Source of the DNA: Cyanoderma ruficeps
Lineage: Eukaryota > Chordata > Aves > Passeriformes > Timaliidae
Length of the DNA stretch: 64,000 nt
Reading direction: 5' to 3'
Assembly (NCBI GenBank): GCA_008694505.1
Contig: VZDJ01000623.1
Span: 11,716,443-11,780,442 of the forward strand
A program made the translations under genes and the position numbers. Shown here piece after piece: positions 38,977 to 52,000 of this stretch (within the stretch, counting starts at the first letter, position 1; each line of letters starts with the position of its first letter). Under the pieces are notes generated by a model that saw only the letters and a program-made list of their open reading frames with translations, searched no databases and was not told the DNA's origin.

Positions 38977-39021
38977 AAGAAGAAGAAGAAGAAGAAGAAG
39001 AAGAAGAAGAAGAAGAAGAAG
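38977..39021. repeat. (AAG)15 trinucleotide microsatellite
   Basis: Fifteen uninterrupted AAG units (45 bases), flanked by impure purine sequence (GGAAGAAAATAACAGA before, AAAGG after). It reads as CTT in the sense of CELSR1. Pure GAA/TTC tracts can form triplexes and vary in length, so it is probably polymorphic. Confidence 0.98.
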
Positions 39022-39352
39022 AAAGGCCATAACAATCTGTCATAAGCATCATTTGAGTAAAGTTAAAGCATGGGTGTTCTGGGATCTAAAGGTTTTGGTA
39101 CCTCATGAGTATGTAAACTTACAAAGATGCATAGGGACAGAGAAGGAGATGATTATATACCTCTGCGCATTTGCATTTTATTTCAATCCACAATAGGGAT
39201 TTTTTAGCATTTGTCAGTCTTTATCTGCCAAGTCTCTGTTATATCTCCATCAACAAAATCAAATGCAACCATTTCTTGCCACTCGTATTTACACAGCATT
39301 TCTTGTACTATATTGCCATCTCTCTCTAGAATAAGCAAATAAAGGGCTTCCC

Positions 39353-39428
39353 TTTCATTAGTGATTTGATGCTAATCCATAAGAATTTCGTTTCATCAAT
39401 AACTTGATGTTAGTACATAAGAATTACC
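39353..39428. repeat. Diverged 38-bp tandem duplication
   Basis: 39353-39390 and 39391-39428 align without gaps at roughly 70-75 percent identity, sharing TTTCAT, TTGATG and CATAAGAATT blocks. Old local duplication. Confidence 0.8.
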
Positions 39429-42400
39429 TCACCGGGAATTCAATAAAAGAGACTCTTCAATATTCACAGCGCAGGTCTCACCCGGTGCCAATTCAGAGGC
39501 ACATTAACTCAGCCCCCCTCAGTGCTCCGCATTCCCGCGGGATGGTTTGTACCATGTGGCCGCCCTGTTTTCCCTTTCAGTGAGGAATTGCACCCAGCTA
39601 GGTTACAGCGAGCTCATTTTCTGCTCTGACTTCTGACCTGTTACTACTTTCACAGGGAAATGAATAAACACAGGTTACACGGCACAGCTAAAACAGCAAA
39701 TCGCAGTGAATCAGTGGCAGATGCTGGAGTTCAAAATGAGGATTTTGGAGACTCATGATGTAGAAATGGTCACACTACCCAGGGTTTGCATGCAGCCTGC
39801 TGCACGGGTCGGCACGGGGAGAAACAGGCAGAGTGGTTTTGCAATCAGAGCCAGCACAAAAGCCTCAGCAGCTGCTGCTTTTGAATCTGAGGGATGCAGA
39901 GGCTGCACACACCCCCAGCAAGCGCTGGCATCAGCAGCTGACAGCCCGAACAACGTGTTGCAGGAATTGCTCCCTTTTACCACAGTGGTTCTCTCCACAC
40001 GTGTAGGTACACACACAAGAAAGAGCTCTTCAGTGTTATCCAATAACAATACTATGTTATACAATACACAGTAGTTAAAAGAAAGGAGCTAGTTTTATGT
40101 TAGACATGCCTGAGTAGAATACAGTGCTGCAGGGTAACCTTTGACTTGCTAAGAGTACAACTACTGTACTAAGCCTTCTCTTCTAGAGGCAGCACATACG
40201 TATAAAAGAAAGAGATGTTACAAAAAAACCCCAACAACAATTAAAGGAGTTGGGGAAACACCTCTGTTTCTGAAAGTATCCACATAAACCTGTGTATCTG
40301 TTCCTCTGACTCACCAGGATCTACTGCTTCAGAAAGCTGTTGAAAGGATCAAACACAAGATACTGTCTCATGCTACTGCCACTATTTAGGGTTTAAAATG
40401 CTGGAACAATAGTGGAGCTCTCAATATTTTTACCTCAAGAATAGTTGCAATGATATATGGTTACATACAAGCACTCAATAAACTTGAAAAATGTAGCAAT
40501 ATAAGTCTATTTATAGGTCTCCTAGAGGTACAGCCACCCAGTAATACTTGTGTCTGTCACGCTATCATCAGAGAAAAAATAAATTAAGCTCTGAAGTGTT
40601 AAGCCACAGCATCTGAGGATCTGCTTTTTCTAGAAAGCATTTATGAAGTGTATACATTTGGCTAATGAAAATAAGCTTTATCAGAAAAATTACATTAGTA
40701 AAGGGACAAGAAACCAGATCTCACCTTCAAGGCACAACACTCAGTTAAAGCTGTGTGTTCACAGCCCCCCAGACTAACCAAAAAGGACCTCTGGGAGTGA
40801 GCATGACATGCCAACGGGGTAAGACTGGCAATGCTTCTCTCCATGAAAGCAACAAATTCCTTTCTGAAAATGCAGCCTCTTGCTCTTCAGGCAGCAGAGC
40901 TATGAGAGCATACAGTTAGTTAGCCCTGGGCTGTCTACAGCTTCTGTAGACAGATTACACTGTCTCTCAGCTAAGACAGAGGCTGGTCCTTGTTTAGTCC
41001 TCCAGGACAGATGCTGGCCATGCTGGGAGTAGCTTGAACAGTGACAAACATACACCCATCAAAGTCAGCAGAGGCACAGGTGCAGAAAGTCAGGCTCAGC
41101 CTCCATAATCTGCTGACAGTGATGGAAAAAATCACCCCAGAAGGCAACACCTCCCAGGCCAGAGCTGAAGACATAGGTCAATCAATCTAGAAAAGAGGTG
41201 AAAAGGCAAGAGAAGCTGTGACTTTTGCTGATCACTGATCAGGTTATTTCTTCTGTTAAAACTTCTGTAGGATACTTTGCCACAGAGCACCAAACTTCAC
41301 CAGCAACCAGGTGTGCAGCTCTCTAGCTGGTCCTCTCAACATCCCCAGGAACACATGAGAAAGTTGTGGTCACACACTTAGGGCAGCTGCTGGTAATGTG
41401 TGGCTTTGGTATGTGTGAGCAGTTGGGGAGCTGCTGGAAATCCCTCCAGTCCCCACTGCTCCGCTCTCCAACTGGCCCCTTACAGGCACCATTTACACAT
41501 TTACCACCACAAGGTACAAACAGTACAATAGTTTTCAACATCTTCCGGTTCCTGGAGGGTGATCTCAACCTCTCAAGCAGCTGACAGTGAAGAACAGTTC
41601 CTGGTTCTGCTGCTGTCTCTGTCTCCTCTGTCTCCAAGGGTTTGGCAACCTAAGCAAATGCTTCCTGAAATGATCTAAAATCCAGATATTGCACATATTG
41701 GAATCAAGGATATCAGTTACTCAGTGGAGGATGTTTTAAATGACAATATGAGAAAGAGGAGTTGTCCAGACTCCAGACTCCTGTTGAATTTGATATGAAA
41801 GGGTTGCCCCAATGCACAGAAGTCCCACAGCTCCTCAATGCAACTGATGACATTTCAGGTTTTTCTGCTCCAGAGGAATTACAGGAGTGCAACATCTCAG
41901 ATCCCTCAGAGCAATGGGGGCTCTACAGAGGAGGAATGTCCAATGGAGAGGACCCTCTCTCAGCAACCTGGAGGAGAAAACTGATGGCTCTGGAGGCCTG
42001 TTCCCCAGACCTCAGCCACACAAGGGTCCTTGCAGATGTCTCCATCACAGCTCTGCACTGCTTATGAAAAGACTGAGCCTCATCCAGATTGCTCAGGCTT
42101 TAGGGAACTGCTCTATTTCAGTGACAAATCAACATGGCAGGGCTCAGCCTCAGCGAGATGGATGTCCAGTCCAGCACTGATGACCCAGGTGTCAGCCAGC
42201 CATATGGAGTGGTCAGCCAGCAGTATTTGGTCAAAAACAAGTTTTATGATTCAGGTAAAAACAGAAGTAGTCCACATGACAACAGGAGCTTTGCAGTAAG
42301 TTTCCATTAAAGCTGGTATAGCTCAAGTCACAGCACTGCCAGGTTTCCTCCTAGAGGCTTCTGGAGACATGAGTAACAATTTTAGTATCCAAAATGCTGA

Positions 42401-43630
42401 TGTAGGGGAAGGTAGCTAGGCTGTAACTCTGGAGCACAGAACTAGCCCTACTTGGTTTAAACAAAATAAGCTTCCCTTGTGAACCCTGCCTGAGGTGGTC
42501 AGCCTCTAACAAAAGACCACTGACAGTCCTCTGGCACAATCTCAAGCAATTTGAACTTTCTGCAGCTTTTGCAGTAACACAGTTCACTTAAAGCTGTCAC
42601 AGGCAGGAAGTTTCCAGTAATCCTCATGTTAGCTCTTATGCTGGGTTAATAATTCCCTACTCAATCATCTGTGACCAAGACACAATCAATACAATTCCAG
42701 TTAAGTCTAAAAGTGGAATCAAAAGCATATATGGAAAATTTTAAAAAATTAAATAAAGCAAATGCTCTATCATGCTTGTGTGCAAGGCAAAGCAGAGTTG
42801 CTGGCTTTTTTCATTTTATTATAGTGATTTATAATCCAAAGTGGAACCAAGATCAAGCCCCTATGACCCAACAGCAAACACTTTGCTTTTTATGTTCTTT
42901 GAACAATGATGCTTAGACTTCTGCTTTTTATTTTTGTCCCTTTTTCTAATCAGTAAACAGAGACAAATTTAAATCTAACAACTAAAAATAACATCTACTG
43001 TTGTTGCCAAGTGCTGAGGTCCCATTTTGGGTGAAGTTGTTCTCCAAAAGACTGGTGACAGGGGTCCCATGAAGACACTCTCCCACAGCATCATGAAGTT
43101 CCCAAAGCCCTGTACTCCAAGCAGATAATATCCTCACTGCTTTGGTCTTCTACAGAAGCCTACAGAAACCTTCTTTCTTGAGCTGATTTTGACTTTGTTA
43201 AAAAAATTCTGTGTGTTCTCATTTTAGCAGAAAGAGTTCTTGTAAAAGAAATAATAATCTGTTCACTTGCGCTCACCTTGGTCTATCACAAAAGGCTGAG
43301 CAAGGGGGTCTAAGCAAGCAGGCAGCCACACCTGCCCCACCTCAAAGCAAAATCCCAACCAGGTAGACAACACCGTTAAAGGAAAAAAGAGGGATTTTCC
43401 CTTAGCGATTCAAAGGTTACATACAGTAATTAAAATATCAAGTTCAGATGTGCTCACAATTCATGTGGTTGTAAAAGCAAAAGTATCCAGATGCATAAAC
43501 AAATAAACAAACAAACCGTGAGCGGGGTAAAACGTTTAGCTGGAGTCAAGGCTTTCCCCAGGGATGAGGGAGCCACAATGGTCCCTGCTCCCCGCGCAGC
43601 CGCCAGCGCCCAGCAGGGATCAGCTCGGCA
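39429..43630. other. Intronic, no gene seen
   Basis: Unique sequence. A mild CpG rise occurs at about 39470-39560, including CCCGCGGG. 41300-42300 has several overlapping 70-105 codon frames on both strands, none with recognisable domains. Confidence 0.5.
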
Positions 43631-43687
43631 GGGGTGATGTGCATACCTGGCTGAAGGGGTGATGTGCACACCTGGCTGAAGGGGTGC
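43631..43687. repeat. 25-bp tandem repeat, 2.3 copies
   Basis: GGGGTGATGTGCATACCTGG plus CTGAA at 43631-43655 is repeated with one change at 43656-43680, and the next unit starts at 43681. It lies in a GC-richer spot (43550-43720) with several CpGs. Confidence 0.95.
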
Positions 43688-44980
43688 AGAGACCCCGACG
43701 CCATCGGGCAACTCCCACCCTCTCCTGGTGTTTTCCACAAGCACCAATCACCTGGAGATGGGCCCAAATGTAGGCAAGAGTCTAATGGGGATGAACCTCT
43801 TATTGATGCCCAGTCCAGGTCACAGCTACTCTCTGTCAGCTGCAGCCCAGGGAGGAGAGCAAACACTGCTCAGCACAGCCCTCCTGCCTGCCTTTAAGTT
43901 GGCAATTTGCAGGCTAAAATGCTGCCAACAAATACAAATAGAAATGTAAAAATACATTTGCTGCACCTGGTTCTTTATTCTACTCTGAAATACATGACTA
44001 AGCTTTGCTCTGACATGAGTGGGAAGGCAATATAGCCACTGTATTGTGTATTGAAATGGGCATTAAAACAGCCCAGTATCCAAAACCGCCCAGCTAGAGA
44101 GATGAGCAAAGAGAGTAACAAAAGGCTGTATGGGGCACCCTGCAGCTCTTCAAACAGCAGCCTCCAGAAGCAGCTATCTGGGACAACAATGTTTCTATAT
44201 CCAAAGTTTTGTAAAGAAGTTTTAAAAAATTATGTGAACACAGTAAAATTTTTGCAGAAAAAATACAAAGCTCCAAGCATCTGAGAACACTGCAGGCAGT
44301 TACCACTTCTGCAATTTGCCTTTTCCCTGGAAATGGTTTGGCCATAAATGCACCCATATACGTTGGGATGCTTTCATTTACACCCCCCTGGGCAAGTCAG
44401 GCACATCTGGAGAAATCACCTTCACAGTATATTACAAGACTAGAAGAACTTCTCATAGGATGGAAAGACAGACGGGTGAGATGAAGCATGACAAGGCTTC
44501 ATCACAACAAGAAAGGAAAAAAAAAATCCCTGTCCCTCACAATATAAAAATTAAAGATCACCCAATGACATGATCAGGCAACATGTTTTAACAGGAAACA
44601 ATTTCTGCAAGTGTGTGCCTCTGAACGGTGTGGACTGTGATCAGGCACTGGGGAAAGCAGAAACTTCAGAGGGATTAAAGAAATTGAGAGATGAGGGGGC
44701 CATGGATTGTGGCACTGACTTGCCCCACAGTGAGTCAACACCACAATCGGGGGAAACTTGCAGCCCCAAAAGCCCTTAAACATCTGCCTGCTGCAAGCTG
44801 GAACAGTGCAAGGAGGGAAGGATCAGTCTGTACTCGTCCTGTTTCTCATACACTTTCCTTAGTATATGTTGCAAGGCAGAGCAAGAGTGGGGATATTAGC
44901 TCGGACATCCCTTTGGCCTCAAGCATTTAGCAGGTCTGAGAGGTGATGCTTATGGCACTAAATAAAACAGGGCACCACAG
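43688..44980. other. Intronic, no gene seen
   Basis: Unique sequence with short frames on both strands. Nothing recognised. Confidence 0.5.
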
Positions 44981-45009
44981 ACATACATACATACATTCAT
45001 ACGTACATA
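44981..45009. repeat. (ACAT)n tetranucleotide microsatellite, imperfect
   Basis: Seven ACAT-like units, the last three interrupted by T and G changes (ATTC, ATACGTAC). Confidence 0.9.
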
Positions 45010-48000
45010 GTGCTGCCACACAACCCAGCAGTGTTAGCCCTGGACCTGGTGTATTTTTTGTCAGATGCAGCAGCATCCTGCTGAGCTGGCTCACTTGCAG
45101 GGACAGATCTGACCATACCAGGATGGACAAGGCAAAGGGACCATTCCAGCCCCGCCAGCCTCTGCCACCTAACCAGCAGGGCAGGGAAGCACAGCTGTGT
45201 TGCTTAATGAGCCTTTGTAAACATTAACAGGGCAGATCTCTAAATTACTTAAACATGCAAAGCAGTGGTTAAAATCATCCAGACTCTTTTCTGCTGTCCG
45301 TATGACAGTTGGGCTCACTGATCTCACACACCAATAAAAGGGCTACTCAGGTTAATTGGAGGATATATCTTAATTACTATATGCCTGGAACTGACAAGGT
45401 AACCCAGCCAAGTCCTCCTTCCAGCTGCCTCATTGCTCTAAAATGAGCCATGCCAGGAGATCCCCTTACAGTGTTTACCTGCCTCTCCTCCAGCCTTGCT
45501 TCCCCTGAAACAGAAGGAAGTCAGTGTACTTTTTGACTAACAAACTCACCCAAAGAGGGTGTGCTGCATCTTACAGAAATTGTAACTCACAGAGCAGGAT
45601 ACACCCAAAAAATGTCTCCAACAAGCAACAGTTTTTCCCAGAGGCTTGTTTTGTGCATATTATATTCAAGACCACGCTTTGATGAGACTGCTCCTGTCTG
45701 CAGAGATCAGTGTGAGGGAGCCCCGGGGCTCCTTCCCGCCCACGGCCACCATCCCGGCTGCTCCCACGGCTGCTCCCGGCCACCACCCTGGCTCTGCACC
45801 CACAAGAGCTCTCATCTGCAGATCAAACAAGGTTCTCCTCCCAAGGCTTCACAGCTGGGTCTACCTTCCAGTCCCCCGTTTCAGGAGGGTTTTTCTCATG
45901 AAGGAGAAAAGCATCCCTGACTGGATTTCTTCTGACCAACCCCAGGAAGAGGGACAGAGTAATCCTGGTGTCCATCTGGCCACCTTCTCCTGCCTCCACC
46001 TGGTTCCTCCAGTCCATTAAGTTGAAGACCTGTGATTTTATGCCACAAGAGAGGTGGAGATTCCAGCATGTGGTAAACATCTTTAACACACAAATGCCCA
46101 AGAGAAGAATAAGAGGGAGAATGATGTCAAATCCAAACACAGTTCAGGAGACAGCAAAGCAGTGCCTTTCCTCATTGCATGGCACAAACCTGGCTTCAGA
46201 GAAGTAGTTACCACACTTAAAACCAAAACACTGAATAATTGCAGGCTGCTTAGCCCAGCACTGCCTATTGTGCAAAGACCTTTGTACAGGTTTCTACACA
46301 AATGAGTGATTTGAGCAATTTTGGTCAATTTTAATGACAGGGACAGCAAAAAGGGAACCCCAGGTGCAAGCACACAAGTTTAGTCTCAGCAGCTGCCCTG
46401 CACTAATGTGGTTGTTCTTGTCCAGTGCCCCTGGGCAGTAAGGTGTCAGTCACACACAAACTTTTGCCTCTGACTGTGGCTACAGGGACTTCATGGGCCT
46501 TCTCCAGTCCCTCCAAAGAGCTGCAAACCGAAGGGAGATAATGATTTAACCACCATGACAGCCCATTTCCCAACTCTGAGCACTTCATACAAACCATTGC
46601 AGGAACCTGACTCTCATGAGTCACCCTGTTTAATTTGACTCTTCTCCTCTGCTCCTCAAGGAACACAAGCCAGCACAAGCCAAATCCTACCCAGTTGATA
46701 CTGGCTCATGAAATCAATTACAGGAAGCTGCTTCTCAGATTGCAGGGGCCTTGTGTGCAGCCAACACGCCGGTGAAGGAACACATGCAGATACATCCTGC
46801 ATACACCACTTGTCTCCATCTATTTTTTTCCCACTCTCTCAAGAGTTTTCTAAATTCATGGATTTCTAGACCCATGGTTTGGAGGAAACAAAACAGGGGG
46901 GGAAAAGAGAACCAGTGTGGACAAAACTCAAGGTAGTCTGAAATGCCAGCAGCCTCCCCAGAACCATCTCTCTCCAATTCGTGGGGCTGCATCCATCTTT
47001 ACAAAGATAGAGGCCTTTTTTTTTTTTTTTGGAAGTGTAACCAGAGTTACCAGAACAATCCTCTGAAGCCAGCAAAATTTCCTCAAGTGTGAGAGAGGCC
47101 AGAGACCAGCCCTTTTCTATTCCCCCTCTTTGTTTGGATCAGGAATTTGCAATCCAAATCCCAGCCACATCAGAGCAGGCAATGAGCCTAGCTGCTGTAA
47201 AAAGCATCTTAGAGAGTTCAGGAGGCTGTGTGCCAAGGAGCTGCTGCGAGACAAGGTGAACTGAGTTAGAAAAAAAGCCTGTATGTATATAATACCATTA
47301 AGATAGCAAATAAAAAACCTGTCCTTCAGTGCAAAGGAATGTGATAGTTACCAAGTGCTTCCCTATAGTTGCAAAGAGTCCTTGAAATATTAACAGGGTT
47401 ATCAGCATTCACATATTGGTTACAGTAGTGTACAGATAATTCAAAGGACTGAGCCAGAGCTCATAAATATGTACACTTTCTCAATACAAAACTCTTATTA
47501 TCAGAGAATTTGTTAATTTTTTTGACTGAAATCTGTTAATCTTCTAAATTAACAAACTTAGGAAGGCAGCAATCTACAGGAAAAATATATTAAGTTGTTT
47601 ATTTTTGAATCCATTTATTACTATTTTTTCATGTGCTCTGTGTGTTTTCAAGACTGGTGTTTTTAAACATGTTTATTGAGGTTTTGATGTTAGTACAATG
47701 CAGCTGCATTTGTACCACAAAATCTGCGGTAGCTTCAAGCTGTAGAATTTCTAGGTGGCAGAAATTCACACAAATGAAAGCTGGGAGCTTTGTACCCACA
47801 GAAGTAAGTGGTGAGTGCTGACACTCTTGCCTACATGGATTAGGTGCTGAGTATTGCACACAGAGCACTGGAACAAATCCTTTACTCAATATGAGTCCAT
47901 GTGGTCACAAAGACCTGAGGGAGGGACAGTACAACATTTTCACAACTTACAAGGACTTTCTAGAAACTTTTGACCTTCAAGAAGGACATAATTCAAGCAT

Positions 48001-48296
48001 GGGCAAAATTATGTAATACCTCCTTCAAGAAAAAAGCAGCAGAGAAACCACCAAGCCAAGGGCAGATCCTATATCCACCTAATTATTGCCTCCTCATCAA
48101 TACTATCCCTCTGTCTGTCCTACCATGTGCCGAACTACTCAAACATAAGGCAACAAAAATCATACTAAAAGAAATAAAAACAACAAGAAAAATTAGTTTG
48201 CTTTGGTTGCAAATGCAAAGCAGCCCTAAGCTGAATGAAGTGCTGACTACCACAGCTCCTCTCCGCCTCTGCACTGGAACTCAGCTCCTGCTGCAC
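45010..48296. other. Intronic, no gene seen
   Basis: Unique sequence with a GC-rich stretch at 45710-45790 (several CCACGGC/CCCGGC motifs) and a 15-base T run at 47016-47030. 47280-47640 is AT-rich. No gene recognised. Confidence 0.5.
47016..47030 (-). repeat. Poly(T) tract, 15 bases
   Basis: Uninterrupted T15, that is A15 in the sense of CELSR1. No retrocopy is apparent beside it. Confidence 0.9.
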
Positions 48297-48480
48297 TGAA
48301 CTGTTTCTTCACACCAAGTAAGAACTTTTTTTTCTGTTTTTTTTATTGCTAGTTTGGCCTTTTGTCAACTCTCATCCTCCCCTGCATTAACTTCTACTCA
48401 TTCAATGAACTGTTTCTTCATGCTAAGTCAAACGCTTGTTTTGTTCGGTTTTTTATCGGCAGATTGGCTTTTTAGAAGCT
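48297..48480. repeat. Imperfect tandem duplication, 109-bp period
   Basis: TGAACTGTTTCTTCA occurs at 48297 and again at 48406. Both copies continue with a similar AAGT, T-rich stretch, then an A(T)TTGGC(C)TTTT segment for about 75 bases. Divergence and small indels suggest an old duplication of a longer unit. Confidence 0.8.
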
Positions 48481-48924
48481 TGGTGCAGGGAAACAGCCCA
48501 GCACAAGGTCATACAGGTGATGGGAAGCAGCAAAGGGCTGTAACAGCCAGAAGCAAGATTGGTTCATCTTTGATGCAACTTGCATCCTGCAATATTTGTG
48601 AATAACTTCCAGCCCCATTCATGTATCTGTTGAACCACCTTACCTTGTGGATTCTTTACCTTCCTTTGATACCAAGTTTAGGAGAAGATACCAATGCTGC
48701 TACCAACACACAGCAAATTACACAAGCTCAGGCAGTTCAAAGGGCTAATTGCTCTCATAATTTATTAATATGTATGTTTCATTTCTGCAGTGAAAAGAGA
48801 ACAGGAAATAAATTTTCCACCAGCTAGTTCAATTTTCTATTTAAGGAAGGTTCTCAAGGAAATATGTTGTATATACAAAATATTACTTAAATCTACAAAG
48901 CTTATCAATTTATCAAGCTTTATC

Positions 48925-49060
48925 TTAAACCCAGCTACACTTCTTCAGATCCCTTCACAGAGAGGTTATCCCAGAAATTTGCCTCCCTGAAGGTTTCAAA
49001 CTGCCTTCTAACATCCCACCTAAATTTATTATGTTCACTTACACATTTTTTTCCTTAAAC
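48925..49060 (-). mobile_element. Possible CR1/LINE 3' fragment
   Basis: The order CCTCCCTGAAGG, CTTCTAACATCCCACCTAAATTTA and then a TTAAACTGCC-like block resembles the reverse strand of the CR1/L3 segment whose usual form is TCTAACCTAAAT followed by GTTTAAA. Similarity is short and recalled, so this is tentative. Confidence 0.25.
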
Positions 49061-49098
49061 TGCCCTGCTCCCGGGATTAAACTGCCCTGCTTCAGGGA
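49055..49098. repeat. 22-bp tandem duplication
   Basis: TTAAACTGCCCTGCTCCCGG (plus GA) at 49055-49076 is followed directly by a near-identical copy at 49077-49098 that differs at two bases. Confidence 0.95.
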
Positions 49099-52000
49099 TG
49101 TAGGTAGCAGTCATAGCCTTCTCTGGTTTCTATTTTGAAATAAGAAGAATGCAATCTTCTACCATAAATGATACCTCCAGTAAAACAAATTCTCTGTTTC
49201 CCAATTTTGTCCTCTTTACAATATACATTTTCTTGACAAGGAACAACCAGAATTGGAGAGAGATGAGATATTTGCAGTGCCTTGTACCACAGCATGTAAT
49301 ACTTCCCTTTATGCAATGAACCCATCTCAGTTATTAAGCCTCTGTGGTGGAAGCCCCACGCACCATTGCCTCTTTTCCACTGGTCTGATGCTTCCATGTA
49401 TCCAAACGAACTCAAATGCATAGACACTGGGCAGGCAAGAAAATTAAGTCACCCAAACAGCGTAATTTCAGAAAATGGAGTAATTTTTCATCCCAGCATT
49501 CGACAAGCACTTTAAGTACTATATAAGTGGATGGAGGACCCATCTCCAAAGAGAGGGCAGTGTGACCCTGGCATATCACACCCAGGTAACAATATACTGA
49601 TTTCTTCAGAGAAGCAGCAGCATTTCCTCCAAACAAGCAGCAACACATGATCCAACCAAAGGAAACACAAGAGGTGCTGAAATGCCATCACATGGAAGCT
49701 AAGCTGTTCCAAGAGATTTTGTGACTCATAAATTATCACAGAGAAAATTAAATGCTACAAAATACCTAAGAAGATAAATAGAAGATAAATTAATCAAGAT
49801 GTCTAATAAGGAACAGAAACAGTGGTGCTTTCTAAATGTTGGATTATTAACTATTGTGCTTTCCAAAGGGGATTATATTACCCTGAAGTTCTAGTGGATC
49901 AGCTTCTCATCTGCTAGAGGATCAGCTCTCAGCTGCAAGTTCAATATCCCACCCCAAGACCTGACCATGTCTGCAGGGTGCCCACACCCATGGGCCCCTC
50001 CCACTGCATCATGAGGATGGAGCCTGGATTCAACAGGGAAAACCCATCCTCAGGGCAGACCACCAGCTAACTGCCTGCTGACTGCCACAAGTGGGGTGCA
50101 GGAACGGATGACACAGGCCACAAAACTGGTGAGAGCCTTGGTTTTGATAATCATGGCAGAACAAAAGGGAAAAGTATGGCAAAAAGAAAAAAGCACTGGA
50201 AATGCAAATAGATGGCTGTGAAACCATCAGACTGAGCTCTCTGTTGAGTGCATGGACAGATTCAGTGACCCTCAGGGAATCTTACCTGCTGAATGAGCCA
50301 AGAATACGCCTTGCTGGGTATTAGGCAATGTCATGTAACATGACTACAGCAGTAAACACAAAGGCTCTACAGTGCAAAGAACAACACTGGGAATTTCACA
50401 ACTGCTGAAATCTCAGCTTGATTTCTCTAAAATTCAGTTTCATCACAGGAACAAAATTTAATTAGGATTTTCTTATCATTAGTCACTTATATAAGCTCAT
50501 CAAAATACCTGGAAATACATTATATCCAAATTTTATGCAGCACTAAGCCATCCTATATGACCAACATGGTATGCGTAGAGCTTGAGTAAAGTTGTCTGCT
50601 GTGCCCATGGGATGCTTTTCAGTCTGAGAAAACTTTCAAACTGGCCATCAAAATTTGTCACTTTACTTTCCCTTTAGGCCTTGAAAAGAGCAATGGAATC
50701 TTTTAACAGTTACAGACTTATCAAAGGGGCTCAGAGCAAAAACCCAGGGAGTCACTGGCAGAACCTCAGAGCAGGAGAAACCCTCCTGCAGGACTTGCTC
50801 CAGGGAAAAAAAGGGATGGATACTTAACTGTCAGAAGTGGTGTGAAGAATTTTATCTGAGCATCTCAGCATCTCAGCTTCAGCCCAGTCTGATGCAGGTT
50901 GGCTGAGATAAAGGAGTGAATCAGTCATCTCAGCTTAAGAAATCCCCACCACTTGGCAAAGGACATATTTTAAAAGCAGATCATACAAAAGTTCGTAAAA
51001 CTCAGTCATACAAAACAAGCATGTTCACTGCGCAGAACAGAAAGAAATGTCCTTGTCTCTCAGTTCTCACCTGAGTTTATTGCCTTTAATCAGTCATGTC
51101 CATCAATGCTGTTAGTAGTAAATAGGAATTTCTTAGTTTAAAGCCTCTTAAAGTTGAATAAAGTCCCAGACACTGTTATTATCTGAGCCATAGGGTAGCT
51201 GAGGCACAAAGGTATAAGTCAATAAAGGCAACTGCACCTTTTCACAAGGGCTAGGAAAAAAATACAGTCAATATCAATAGCCAGACTGGGCCACAGAGGT
51301 GTTGCTCCCACAGACTGCAAAGACAACAAGCACCGACACCCAGTGTGCAGCATGTCCTGCAATCTGGAGCTGGACACAGATGTCCCATGACTGCTTGTGC
51401 TGGTGACCTCTGTGGGACTGTCACCACCTTATGCTGTGGCTCCCTGGGCGCTGCACAAGGAGGGGGACAAAGGATGGTGTTTGTAAAACCTCTGGAAGCT
51501 GCACCCAGCAGCCATTACTGCTGAAATCTCAACCCCAGAACTGCCAGTGGAAGTGCAAGGGCTGCACAGGCAATGCACTGGTTCACCAGGCACATCTCAT
51601 GGGGCATCCCAGGAAGGGATGGACCCTGCACCAACATACCCTTCTAAGTGACAGCACAGTGGTCAGAAGAGGGTGCAGAGTGGATGAGAAATCTGCCCTG
51701 CCTCCCCAGCTGCAAGAGGGAAGGCAGTGACAAAGGAAGCTGCCACACCATCAGCAAGCCCTGTGCCTGGTGGGCACCTGCCAGCCAGGTCCCAGTGCCT
51801 GCCACAGACACCATGGGCCAGGCCCAGGACATCCCCAGCACTGCCATCTGTTATCTCACAGGGCAGTCACTCAGTGGATGCCTGCTGGTTATCCTCATTA
51901 TTAACAGCAGGTATTACAAAAGCAGCCCAGCAAGGTCTCTGCTGTGCATGGCGCTGTACAAACTTGCAGCAAGCAAACTCCAGAGATGCCGCACCTTGCT

